This document shows positions 1-6,668 of a DNA stretch of 6,694 bases, in pieces. The DNA is taken from assembly GCA_023447015.1 (NCBI GenBank), contig JAEXPG010000589.1, positions 1 through 6,694 of the forward strand. The letters are read 5' to 3'. The notes beneath the pieces are model-generated. The model was not told the DNA's origin. It made no database searches and was given only the letters and a program-made list of their open reading frames with translations. The stretch is from Verrucomicrobiota bacterium. GTDB lineage: Bacteria > Verrucomicrobiota > Verrucomicrobiia > Opitutales > Opitutaceae. The translations under genes were made by a program, and so were the position numbers. Position 1 is the stretch's first letter; each line of letters opens with the position of its first letter.

Positions 1-25
1 GCGGGCCGTTTGTTTCTCCCGTGGT

Positions 26-42
26 CTCCGCGCCGCGCGGAG
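26..42. repeat. Short GC-rich inverted repeat downstream of pyrD
   Basis: CTCCGCG and CGCGGAG form a perfect 7-bp inverted repeat around a 3-base loop, 14 bases beyond the pyrD stop codon. A strong RNA hairpin here could mark the 3' end of the pyrD transcript. In the pyrD direction it is not followed by a T run (the next bases are A-rich), so it does not meet the usual definition of a rho-independent terminator. It may only stabilise a 3' end, or be chance in GC-rich DNA. Confidence 0.3.
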
Positions 43-55
43 CGGGCGGGCGCCT

Positions 56-1111
56 TCAGCGGTACGAGAGCGCGCGGGCGATGTCCGCCGCGAAGAACGG
101 ACCGCGGTAGATCCAGCCCGAGTAGACCTGCACGAGCGTCGCACCGGCATCGAGCTTCTCCCCCGCCGAAGCCGCATCCGTGATGCCGCCCACGCCGATG
201 ATCGGGAGGCGGCCCCCGGTGGCGCGGGCGATATACTTGATGATCTCGGTCGAGCGGCGGCAGAGCGGTTTGCCGCTGAGGCCGCCCGCCTCGTCGACCG
301 ACGCAAACGGGCCCGGGCGCTCGAGCGTGGTGTTGGGCGCGATGATGCCGTCAAGACGCAGGTCGTGCAGGATCTGGAGAATGTCGTCGATCTGGGGCCA
401 GGTGAGATCGGGCGCGATCTTCAGGAAGATCGGCCGGCGACCGCCCATCGCCGCGGCCTCGCGGTCGGCATTGGCGTTCTGGAGGGCCCCGAGCAGTTCC
501 ACGAGCCGGTCATGTTCCTGGAGCTTGCGCAGGTCCGGCGTGTTGGGGCTGCTGACGTTGATCGCGATGTAGTCGGCGTGGTCCGCCAGCAGTGCAAAAC
601 TGGCGAGGTAGTCCTCCACCGCCTTGTCCAAGGCGGCGACCTTGGACTTGCCGAGGTTGATGCCCAGCGGGATGCGCCGCCGCCCGCGCTTGGGCTGGCG
701 GGCGAGACGGCGGGCCATGGCCTCGGCCCCCTCGTTGTTGAAACCCATCCGGTTCAGCACCGCCTCCTCGGCGGGGAACCGGAACAGACGCGGCTTGGGG
801 TTGCCGGGCTGCGCGAGACGGGTGACGGTGCCGATCTCCACATGGCCGAAACCCAACGCGGCCGCGGCGGGCCAGCACTCGGCGTTCTTGTCGAAGCCGG
901 CCGCCAGCCCCACGCGGTTGGGAAACTGGAGCCCGGCGCACTCGACCGGCTTGCGGGCGCTCGCCGGCAGGGCGTTCCACCACTCCAGCATCCGGCAGAG
1001 CGGCGCCATGTGACCGAGGACGGTCAACCCCTTGACAACCATTTCGTGCGCCGACTCCGGATCGCGGCGGAACGCGAGCGGTCGGAAGATTTTCTCGTAG
1101 ATCAGGCCCAT
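56..1111 (-). CDS. pyrD: Dihydroorotate dehydrogenase (quinone), class 2
   Basis: This enzyme oxidises dihydroorotate to orotate in de novo pyrimidine synthesis. It passes electrons through FMN to membrane quinone, so it sits on the inner face of the cytoplasmic membrane. The 351-residue product has the usual family length. An N-terminal helical extension (about residues 1-45), which marks class 2 enzymes and forms the quinone and membrane contact, precedes a complete FMN-binding barrel. Visible motifs are AGFDKN (71-76, with the conserved Lys75), IGTVT (93-97), NRMGFNN (120-126), NVSSPNTPDLR (185-195, in which Ser188 matches the catalytic serine of E. coli PyrD), KIAPDL (231-236), NTT (260-262), GVGGI (306-310) and VYSGWIYRGP (329-338). 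The ATG at 1111 gives the standard MGLIYEKIFRPL beginning. No Shine-Dalgarno sequence precedes it; a hairpin occupies that place instead. The gene ends with TGA near the left edge and is transcribed divergently from the 1327-2154 gene. Nothing in it looks damaged. Confidence 0.97.
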   Translation of the reverse strand: MGLIYEKIFRPLAFRRDPESAHEMVVKGLTVLGHMAPLCRMLEWWNALPASARKPVECAGLQFPNRVGLAAGFDKNAECWPAAAALGFGHVEIGTVTRLAQPGNPKPRLFRFPAEEAVLNRMGFNNEGAEAMARRLARQPKRGRRRIPLGINLGKSKVAALDKAVEDYLASFALLADHADYIAINVSSPNTPDLRKLQEHDRLVELLGALQNANADREAAAMGGRRPIFLKIAPDLTWPQIDDILQILHDLRLDGIIAPNTTLERPGPFASVDEAGGLSGKPLCRRSTEIIKYIARATGGRLPIIGVGGITDAASAGEKLDAGATLVQVYSGWIYRGPFFAADIARALSYR

Positions 1112-1114
1112 GAT

Positions 1115-1137
1115 GCGCCGCCGAGATTGGGCGGCGC
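1115..1137 (-). promoter_or_regulatory. Hairpin in the pyrD leader, next to the start codon
   Basis: Seen directly: an 8-bp perfect inverted repeat, GCGCCGCC and GGCGGCGC, with a 7-base loop, ending three bases before the pyrD ATG. In the mRNA it would cover all the space where a ribosome binding site should lie. Known from enteric bacteria: pyrC and pyrD expression depends on a hairpin at the ribosome binding site whose formation is set by nucleotide-dependent choice of transcription start. That the same kind of control operates here is inference; the hairpin could also simply be GC-rich chance. Confidence 0.45.
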
Positions 1138-1143
1138 GGGGCG

Positions 1144-1149
1144 ATTATC
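1144..1149 (-). promoter_or_regulatory. Possible -10 box of pyrD (GATAAT)
   Basis: Reading the minus strand, GATAAT differs from the TATAAT consensus at one base and stands out in a GC-rich surrounding. It would place the transcription start near 1137, about 26 bases before the pyrD ATG and at the base of the leader hairpin. I see no good -35 element at the normal distance (the bases there read roughly GAAAGT), so this is a suggestion, not a defined promoter. Confidence 0.35.
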
Positions 1150-1237
1150 AAGCGCCCGCAAGGCCGACTTTCCGCCGCCCTTCAGGCCACGCCCGCCCCC
1201 GGCGGCGCCTCCCATGAAAAAACCTTCGTTAAAGGTG

Positions 1238-1290
1238 TTGACGCCCTGCCCGATTTTGGCGGTCACCTATCCCGGCAATTTTATAAGCGG
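1238..1290 (+). promoter_or_regulatory. AT-rich probable promoter region of the 1327 gene
   Basis: Between about 1217 and 1310 the sequence becomes clearly more AT-rich than the rest of the window. It contains TATAAG (1282-1287), a 5-of-6 match to a -10 box, about 40 bases before the ATG at 1327. Candidate upstream elements are TTGACG (1238-1243) and TTGGCG (1256-1261), but neither sits at the ideal 16-18 base distance from TATAAG (38 and 20 bases). The location is credible; the exact elements are not settled. Confidence 0.4.
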
Positions 1291-1326
1291 GACATTTTTC
1301 ATTAGGAATCCGACTTCTCAAACAAC

Positions 1327-2154
1327 ATGGCGAAAACAACCCCAACGCTGGAATGGGCCGTCATCCGTCTGGGCGACGATCACAACTGGTGGGTCGAGGA
1401 ACTCAGCGACACCGTCCACTGGGACGTCGACGGCCTGAGCATCATCGATCCCCGCCAGATCGACCACATCGTCGAGCTCTGCGAACCGCTCCGTGAATAC
1501 GGGCTGGACCTCGACGACATCGACACCGCGTTCATCCCCTTCCGCATCGACAAGGATCTCGGCAACGGCCGCGTGCGCCTGGTGCGCGTGCGCGACTCGT
1601 TCCTCGAGTCCGAGGACAAGCTCTTCGCCCTGCCCGACGTCGTCGACGAGGAGAACGGGCCCTACGCCGACTTCCTCGACCAGATCACCCGCGCCCGCGT
1701 GAAGATGCTCAACGACCTCTTCGACTTCGAGCAGAAGCTCACCGTCGACGAGGTCGAGGACCAGCTCCGCGAGGAGCAGAACAACCGCTTCATGGAGAAC
1801 AAGGCCGTGCACCTCTTCGACGAGGTCATCGCCATCCTCGACTACGTGCCCGAGGGCTGGGAAGCCGACGACGACACGCCCGCCAAGGCGGCCGTCGAGG
1901 AGGAGGAAGACGAGTTTCCCGACATCGAGGACGACGAGGACGAGGAGAAGCTCAAGGGCGACGCCTCGCTCAAGTGGGATGAGGACGAAGAGAAGTCCGA
2001 CGCGGACGAGGAAGACGCCGATGGCAAAGCCAAGGACAAGAAGGGCGCCCGCGGCGAAGAAGGCGAAGAAGACGAGGACGAGGATGAAGACGACGAGGAC
2101 GAAGAGGAAGACGAGGAGGAGGAAGCTCCCCGCGGTCGCCGCAGTCGTCGCTGA
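1327..2154 (+). CDS. Unrecognised cytoplasmic protein with a long Asp/Glu-rich tail
   Basis: I do not recognise the family. The 275-residue product splits into two parts. Residues 1 to about 180 look like a folded domain, with a Trp-rich start (residues 10, 21, 22 and 32), an acidic but mixed composition, and a probable helical stretch around 112-172. Residues 181-266 are a very acidic, low-complexity tail built of Glu/Asp runs interrupted by a Lys-containing patch (about 208-243), closed by a basic end (RGRRSRR, 269-275). There is no signal peptide, membrane segment or cysteine pattern, so it is probably cytoplasmic. Acidic tails of this kind occur in proteins that work beside RNA polymerase, ribosomes or basic DNA-binding proteins, for example the delta subunit of Firmicute RNA polymerase, but I see no homology to these. 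Codon use fits the neighbours. The ATG has no Shine-Dalgarno sequence. The gene is a single unit: its own AT-rich upstream region and a strong terminator 25 bases after the stop. Confidence 0.88.
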   Translation: MAKTTPTLEWAVIRLGDDHNWWVEELSDTVHWDVDGLSIIDPRQIDHIVELCEPLREYGLDLDDIDTAFIPFRIDKDLGNGRVRLVRVRDSFLESEDKLFALPDVVDEENGPYADFLDQITRARVKMLNDLFDFEQKLTVDEVEDQLREEQNNRFMENKAVHLFDEVIAILDYVPEGWEADDDTPAKAAVEEEEDEFPDIEDDEDEEKLKGDASLKWDEDEEKSDADEEDADGKAKDKKGARGEEGEEDEDEDEDDEDEEEDEEEEAPRGRRSRR

Positions 2155-2179
2155 TCGTCCCCCTACGCACAATTCAACC

Positions 2180-2217
2180 AACGCCCGCCGGCCTCGCGCC
2201 CGCGGGCGTTTTTCTTT
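2180..2217 (+). terminator. Rho-independent terminator after the acidic-tail gene
   Basis: AACGCCCGC (2180-2188) pairs perfectly with GCGGGCGTT (2202-2210). After a C-C mismatch the stem can continue by GGC/GCC (2190-2192 with 2198-2200), leaving a 5-base loop. A T-rich run (TTTTT C TTT) from 2209 follows. This is a textbook terminator, 25 bases after the TGA, and separates this gene from cstA. Confidence 0.87.
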
Positions 2218-2520
2218 CTGCCGGATGCCGGCATCACCGATCGCCCGTGGCCGGCGACACGAAGCGACCGGATGGGTGCTCCGCCGCAGCCACGTCCACC
2301 CCAGCTGACTTGGCGCGCCCATTCCGCCGGACCGAGCCTCACGCCTGATCGCGTGTCGCAAACGCCGGACAAAACCGGTGCAGACACGAAAAACTGAGGA
2401 CACGTCCGAACGCGGCTTGGCAACCAGCTCCGGACCCTTAGCGTCGGCGCCCGACCCCGCCCCTCCGCGCCACCGGCATCCGTCGGTCCGCCGCAACTCC
2501 CGCCCGAGTCAGCCATCCCG
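2218..2520. other. Intergenic stretch before the CstA-family gene
   Basis: About 300 bases without a gene I can support. Reading frames here are chance extensions of GC-rich DNA. The frame of the downstream transporter has a stop at 2395-2397 and no start before 2521. The stretch holds a small palindrome, TGCCGG-ATG-CCGGCA (2219-2233), directly after the terminator. The transporter promoter should lie here, but I could not identify convincing -35/-10 elements or a regulator site. Confidence 0.6.
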
Positions 2521-4266
2521 ATGTCCCTTCTTCTCTTCCTTGTCGCCTCCGGGCTCGTGCTCGCCCTCGCCTACCGCTGGATGGGCCGCTTCCTCGCCCG
2601 CTACTTCCAGCTCGACCCCTCGGCCCCGGTCCCCGCGCACGCGCAGCGCGACGGCCTCGACTACGAGCCCGCCAAGGCCTCGTACCTGCTGCCCCAGCAC
2701 TTCTCCGCCATCGCCGCCGCCGGCCCCATCGTCGGCCCCATTCTAGCCGCCACGCTCTTCGGCTGGTTGCCCGCCTGGATCTGGCTGATCGTCGGGGCGA
2801 TCGTCATCGGTGGCGTGCATGACTTCGCGACCCTTGTCGCCTCGGTGCGCCACAGCGGACGATCGATCGCCGAAGTCGTCGGCCGCTACATGAACCGCCG
2901 CAGCTACCTGCTCTTCCTCGCGTTCATCTGGGTGTCGCTCGTCTACGTGATCATCGCGTTCGCCGATGTCACCGCCGGCACCTTCACCCAGGCGGCCACC
3001 GCCGCGGGCGACGACGCACCCGGACCAGCGGTCGCAACCTCGTCGATTCTCTACCTGCTGCTCGCCATCGCAATGGGGCTGCTCGTCCGCCATACGAAAC
3101 TCGGCGAGAACCGGGCCAAACTGATCTTCCTGCCCCTCGTCCTCGGCGCGATCCTCATCGGGCCGTACATCCCGTTCGACCTGGGGGCGCTCACCGGCGT
3201 CGCCCGCCCCCAGATGCTCTGGGATTTCGTGCTGCTGGCCTACTGCTTCTTCGCCGCGCTCGCCCCGGTCTGGCTGCTCCTCCAGCCGCGCGGAGCCCTC
3301 GGCGGCTATTTCCTCTACGTGATCATGGTCGTCGGCGTGCTCGGGATCGTGATCGGCTCCCTCAACGGTTCCCTCTCGATCCAGGCGCCGGCCTTCGGCG
3401 CCGGCAACCTCTTCACCGCCAACGGCACCACGCCACCCCTGCTGCCGGTGTTGTTCATCACGATCGCCTGTGGCGCTTGCTCGGGCTTCCACTCCATCGT
3501 CGCCAGCGGCACCACCTCGAAACAGCTCGCGAACGAAGCCGACGCCCGCCCCGTCGGCTACGGCGGCATGCTGCTCGAATCGTTCCTGGCCTGCCTCAGC
3601 CTCGCCACCGTGATGATCCTCGCCAAACCGACCGGCCGTCCCGACCTCACCTACGCCGACGGCGTCGCGATCTTCATGAATCAGGCATCATTCGGGGCGA
3701 TCCCGATCGGCGTTGCCCGCCAGTTCGGACTGCTCTGCTTCGCCACTTTCGTCTTCGACACCCTCGACGCCTGCACGCGCCTCGCCCGCTACGTGTTCAT
3801 GGAGTTCACCGGTTGGAAGAACCGCTCCGGCCTCTACGCCGCCACGCTGGTCAGCGTCGCCATCCCCGCGCTAGTGCTGATGATGCCGCCGGCCACGGTC
3901 AACGGCGCCGCAGTGCCGCTCTGGCGCGTCTTCTGGAACCTCTTCGGCAGCTCCAACCAGCTGCTCGCCGCCCTCGCGCTCCTCGGGATCACCGTCTGGC
4001 TGGCGCGCCGCGGCCGCACGCCGTGGCTGACGCTCGGGCCGACAATCTTCATGCTCGTCATGACCACTTGGAGCCTCGGTCTCACCCTCTGGCAACGCGG
4101 CCAGCTCCTCGCGGCCGGCACCGCCCAGCCGGCGCACAAGATGGAGTTCTGGGTCGCCGCCGTCCTCGTCGTCATGGCGCTCTGGCTCGTCGTGGAGGCG
4201 GTGATTCTTGCCCGCCGGCCGACCTCGACCCCGACGCCGCAGCCGCCCGTGCCGCAGCCCGTCTGA
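2521..4266 (+). CDS. CstA-family carbon starvation / pyruvate-type transporter
   Basis: This is a polytopic inner-membrane transporter of the CstA family. Characterised members are linked to peptide use during carbon starvation and to pyruvate uptake (BtsT and CstA in E. coli); the substrate here cannot be read from the sequence. Family signatures are present in order: HFSAIAAAGPIVGP (60-73), GGVHDF (97-102), ACGACSGFHSIVASGTTSKQ (316-335), YGGMLLESFLACLSL (347-361), FDTLDACTRLARY (412-424) and LFGSSNQLLAALAL (474-487). Numerous hydrophobic segments run from residue 2 to about 564, followed by a short Pro/Thr-rich cytoplasmic end. At 581 residues it belongs to the shorter branch; E. coli CstA is about 700. 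The ATG at 2521 is the first start after an in-frame stop and begins directly with a membrane helix, although no Shine-Dalgarno sequence is visible. The small YbdD-like protein that often follows cstA is not found downstream. It is preceded by a terminator, so it must have its own promoter. The symbol cstA would be reasonable, but the orthology to E. coli CstA rather than BtsT is not settled. Confidence 0.95.
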   Translation: MSLLLFLVASGLVLALAYRWMGRFLARYFQLDPSAPVPAHAQRDGLDYEPAKASYLLPQHFSAIAAAGPIVGPILAATLFGWLPAWIWLIVGAIVIGGVHDFATLVASVRHSGRSIAEVVGRYMNRRSYLLFLAFIWVSLVYVIIAFADVTAGTFTQAATAAGDDAPGPAVATSSILYLLLAIAMGLLVRHTKLGENRAKLIFLPLVLGAILIGPYIPFDLGALTGVARPQMLWDFVLLAYCFFAALAPVWLLLQPRGALGGYFLYVIMVVGVLGIVIGSLNGSLSIQAPAFGAGNLFTANGTTPPLLPVLFITIACGACSGFHSIVASGTTSKQLANEADARPVGYGGMLLESFLACLSLATVMILAKPTGRPDLTYADGVAIFMNQASFGAIPIGVARQFGLLCFATFVFDTLDACTRLARYVFMEFTGWKNRSGLYAATLVSVAIPALVLMMPPATVNGAAVPLWRVFWNLFGSSNQLLAALALLGITVWLARRGRTPWLTLGPTIFMLVMTTWSLGLTLWQRGQLLAAGTAQPAHKMEFWVAAVLVVMALWLVVEAVILARRPTSTPTPQPPVPQPV

Positions 4267-4442
4267 ACGAACCCACCGGGCTCCGGCAGCGGCAGCTTTC
4301 CGAGGCCGGACACATGGGCCCTAGGGTGGCTTGCACCTCTCCGCCGGCCGCCGGCCGTCCGCGCACTCGCGTCACCACCGATTTAAGGCATGGTTGCGCC
4401 TGCCGATTGTCCCACTTCCGCCGCGTCGCGCTCGACCTCCCC

Positions 4443-5108
4443 ATGCCCGCCTCCCCCTCTCCCGCCACCAAGCCACCCGTGGTCAGCCTGCCCGGGGCCT
4501 TCCTGATTGCGGTGTTCCTGCTCTCGCTCACCGCCGCCGGACTCAGCACGAACGATTTCGTGAAGCGCCTCGACCAGCCGCCCGCCGGGACGTATCGCGT
4601 CAACGCGGGCGAGACGGCCGAGCTGTTCTGCAAGCTCACGCACAAGTCGATCAAGGGCATGCATTGCGCCGAAGGCGTCCGCGGCGAGCTGGCCGTACCG
4701 GGTGAGGCCGCGCCCAGACCGCTTCTCGTCCGCGACCGGAACTCCAGCGACTGGGAGCGGATCATCAAGATCCCCCAGGCCCCCCCGATGGGACGATCCC
4801 GCGAGATCGAGTCCAATGTCGTCGTCCTGCTGGAGGTGACCATTCCCGCCGACCCCAAACTCGAGGGTCGCACCATCCCCGCTTCCTTCAGCCTCGACAT
4901 GGTCCTGCCGCGCCTCGACCCGGACAACCCGAAGGCCGGCCGTGCGGTCCCCGATCGGGCCGTCTGGACCGTGCAGCTCACAATCATGCCGCCGGGCAGC
5001 ACCCGGATCTTCCAACGCGTCGGCCACATCTCGCTCCTCGTCGCGGGAACATCGCTGGTGCTCCTCCTCGTCCTGATCTACGTCCGCGGCCAGCGGGCTG
5101 CCGCCTGA
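4443..5108 (+). CDS. Unrecognised envelope protein with a hydrophobic segment at each end
   Basis: I do not recognise this 221-residue protein. A hydrophobic segment at 16-33, after a short Pro/Lys N-terminus, should act as signal peptide or signal anchor. Residues 35-190 form a hydrophilic domain with alternating polar and hydrophobic stretches suggestive of beta strands (for example 122-134 and 173-182) and two cysteines (63 and 75) that could form a disulphide. A second membrane helix (about 195-214) is followed by a short basic end (RGQRAAA). This predicts an extracytoplasmic domain held to the inner membrane. I chose the ATG at 4443 because it directly precedes the signal-like segment. 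The same frame is open far upstream, inside the transporter gene, but that part reads as an Arg/Pro-rich shadow; an ATG at 4314 would add 43 unlikely residues. The gene is 176 bases after the transporter gene, with no clear terminator between them, so co-transcription is possible. It converges with the exosortase gene. Confidence 0.8.
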   Translation: MPASPSPATKPPVVSLPGAFLIAVFLLSLTAAGLSTNDFVKRLDQPPAGTYRVNAGETAELFCKLTHKSIKGMHCAEGVRGELAVPGEAAPRPLLVRDRNSSDWERIIKIPQAPPMGRSREIESNVVVLLEVTIPADPKLEGRTIPASFSLDMVLPRLDPDNPKAGRAVPDRAVWTVQLTIMPPGSTRIFQRVGHISLLVAGTSLVLLLVLIYVRGQRAAA

Positions 5109-5147
5109 CAGCATCGGACTCCCAACGCCGCGCCCCGCTGCGTCGCG

Positions 5148-6662
5148 TCACTCCTCAAAGACCGTGACGGCCCACCACGGCCCCGTGCTCCGCCCACGCC
5201 ACGCATCCCACCACCAGGCGGAGACATCCGTCCACTCCCGCCCGTTACCATCGCAGATTCGTTCCCGCACGCGGCGGCTCCGGCCGTCACGCTCCGCAAG
5301 CGTCGTTCCCCAACTGTGCCCGGCAGCATCGCGCCACACCGGTCCGGGTTGCACCGCATGGCCGAGACCGCGCAGGCAATGCAGCGCCGGATGCAGCTTG
5401 CGCGTCTCCCGCGCGACCCAACGCAGCAGGATGATCCGCTCCCCGTCCGAGAACGCCCCCACCATCCCGGGAAACCCCGCGGCAAACCGCGCCTCGCGCG
5501 CCGAGGCCGGTAGCGGGGTGAGCTCCCGTCCCTCGAACGTCGCCGGCCAGCCCGGAAACGCCCCCGCCCCCCCACCGGCACTGGCCTGAGTCCCCAGCAA
5601 CGGCCGCACGGCAACCCCCACCAGCAGCAGCCCGAGCAGCGGAACCAGCCAGTCCGCAGAGACCGCCGGCGCCCACCGCAGCCCGACGCGCTGCGCCCAT
5701 CTGCCCGCTTTCACCGGGAAACCACAGTCACCAGTCGGCGGACACGCCTGGATCTGAGTTTCCGTTGCAGCATTTCCCGCGCACTCGCCGCCGGCGACCT
5801 CCGCCACCGACCGGCTGTCGCCGCGATCAGTCCCGACGGCGTTCGCCCCACCCAACCTCGCACCTTGTCCCGATCCGATTCTCGCACACGCCGACCCACC
5901 CCATGGCCGATGTGTGCCGCCGCCCACTTCCGCAGAGCCGCCGCGCGCACCCCGCCGCCCCAGCCAAGCCACAGTCCCAAGCGCCGCGGCGAACAACACG
6001 AGCCCGATCCCCTGATGGAGCCAGGGCGCAGGAGCGCCCCACCGAACCTCGACCAAGAACAGCGCCACACACCGCAACACATTCGCCGTCGCTACCACCG
6101 TCGCCGCCCCACGGAGCAGCTTCAACGTCCCCCACGTCCCCAGCTCACGCCCGGCGGCCAACGCGCACGCCACAAACAGACCGGTCCAAAGCATCTGGAT
6201 GCCGCTGCACGGCGCATCGACCAGCACCGTCTCTCCCGCCCAGCGCAGCGCCGTCCCCTGGCGCACGACCTCGTAGCCGAACAACTGCAGCAGCGGCACG
6301 CTGCACGCCGCCGTGAGCACGCGCAGCGGAAAACCGAGATAGAACTGGGCCGTCGCCACGACCGGCAACGAGAGCAGCAGCAAACCTGTCCGCGCCATCA
6401 CCGCACCGCCGCCGCCCAACAGCGCCGCCAGCGCGAGCATCCACAGCCCGCCCCGCACCAGCGCCGGCAGAGCCTCATATCCAACAAACACAGCCACCGC
6501 CGCGCCCAGCGCCAGCACCGCGCCGCCGGACGGCAACGGTTCCCGCAGCCGTCGCCAAGGCACCAACCCGAGCGCCACAAGCAACGCCACCAAGCCCCAC
6601 GGCTCGTCCGAGCCGTCGCCGATCCGCGCCACGTACCAACGCCACACCGGCCAGCCCGCCAA
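5148..6662 (-). CDS. Exosortase with C-terminal EpsI-like domain (5' end unresolved)
   Basis: Exosortases are inner-membrane transpeptidase-like enzymes that process proteins carrying a C-terminal sorting signal (PEP-CTERM type), usually with exopolysaccharide export. Residues 20-235 contain about eight hydrophobic segments. The expected catalytic residues are visible: Cys152 in DAPCSGIQMLW, Arg197 in NVLR, and His216 in WLHQG. After a long Gly-rich linker (about 238-330) comes another membrane segment (337-353). Then comes a periplasmic domain resembling EpsI, with HPALHCLRGLGH (424-435) and a Trp-rich end (WTDVSAWWWDAW, 477-488). Fused exosortase-EpsI proteins are known in this superfamily; I cannot assign an exosortase subtype. 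The coordinates given use a TTG start at 6662, which is weak: the frame stays open to the window edge through a 20-base G run, and exosortases normally have more sequence before the WxxWRWY-DGSDEPWG region. So the gene is probably cut at the right edge. No PEP-CTERM substrate is seen in the window. The stop lies 39 bases from the converging gene. Confidence 0.88.
   Translation of the reverse strand: MAGWPVWRWYVARIGDGSDEPWGLVALLVALGLVPWRRLREPLPSGGAVLALGAAVAVFVGYEALPALVRGGLWMLALAALLGGGGAVMARTGLLLLSLPVVATAQFYLGFPLRVLTAACSVPLLQLFGYEVVRQGTALRWAGETVLVDAPCSGIQMLWTGLFVACALAAGRELGTWGTLKLLRGAATVVATANVLRCVALFLVEVRWGAPAPWLHQGIGLVLFAAALGTVAWLGRRGARGGSAEVGGGTHRPWGGSACARIGSGQGARLGGANAVGTDRGDSRSVAEVAGGECAGNAATETQIQACPPTGDCGFPVKAGRWAQRVGLRWAPAVSADWLVPLLGLLLVGVAVRPLLGTQASAGGGAGAFPGWPATFEGRELTPLPASAREARFAAGFPGMVGAFSDGERIILLRWVARETRKLHPALHCLRGLGHAVQPGPVWRDAAGHSWGTTLAERDGRSRRVRERICDGNGREWTDVSAWWWDAWRGRSTGPWWAVTVFEE
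5673..5951 (-). other. Gly-rich linker of atypical codon use inside the exosortase gene
   Basis: Residues about 238-330 of the exosortase lie between its membrane core and its EpsI-like part. They have no hydrophobic segment or motif and are rich in Gly, Ala and Ser. Codons that are rare elsewhere in this window cluster here (AGA, AGG, GGA, TTG, CAA, ACT, GGT, TGT). The region also adds cysteines at 259, 294, 307 and 313. It looks like an in-frame insertion of formerly non-coding or repeated DNA, or a fast-evolving linker. The boundaries are approximate. Confidence 0.5.
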
Positions 6663-6668
6663 CGCCCA

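Noticed and set aside
365..1438. Long plus-strand open frame opposite pyrD (357 residues), running into the acidic-tail gene
   Set aside because: It is antisense to a clear pyrD and overlaps the next gene in another frame. Its Arg/Gly/Pro-rich translation shows no domain; such frames are expected in GC-rich coding DNA.
2031..2140. GAG/GAC/GAA-rich stretch, considered as a tandem DNA repeat
   Set aside because: No regular repeat unit exists. The low complexity is explained by the Glu/Asp tail of the encoded protein.
1318..2496. Long minus-strand open frame opposite the acidic-tail gene (392 residues), with Leu/Val-rich runs resembling membrane helices
   Set aside because: The Leu/Val runs are simply the complement of the GAG/GAC-rich acidic tail. 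The frame runs through a strong terminator and lacks any recognisable motif.
2743..3492. Minus-strand open frame opposite the transporter (249 residues)
   Set aside because: It lies wholly within a well-supported gene, and its Glu/Asp/Arg/Gly-rich translation is the usual complement of GC-rich membrane-protein codons.
4256..4310. Two weak inverted repeats after the transporter gene (AGCCCG/CGGGCT and TCCGGC/GCCGGA), considered as a terminator
   Set aside because: The stems are only 6 bp with 15- and 17-base loops, and no T run follows. They are likely chance.
3477..4442. Plus-strand frame overlapping the transporter gene and continuous with the 221-residue protein
   Set aside because: The translation is Arg/Pro/His-rich shadow sequence of the transporter gene. 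The signal-like segment begins only after the ATG at 4443.
5765..6316. Plus-strand open frame opposite the exosortase gene (183 residues)
   Set aside because: It is a Pro/Arg/Thr-rich antisense shadow of a gene with a complete catalytic triad, with no motif of its own.
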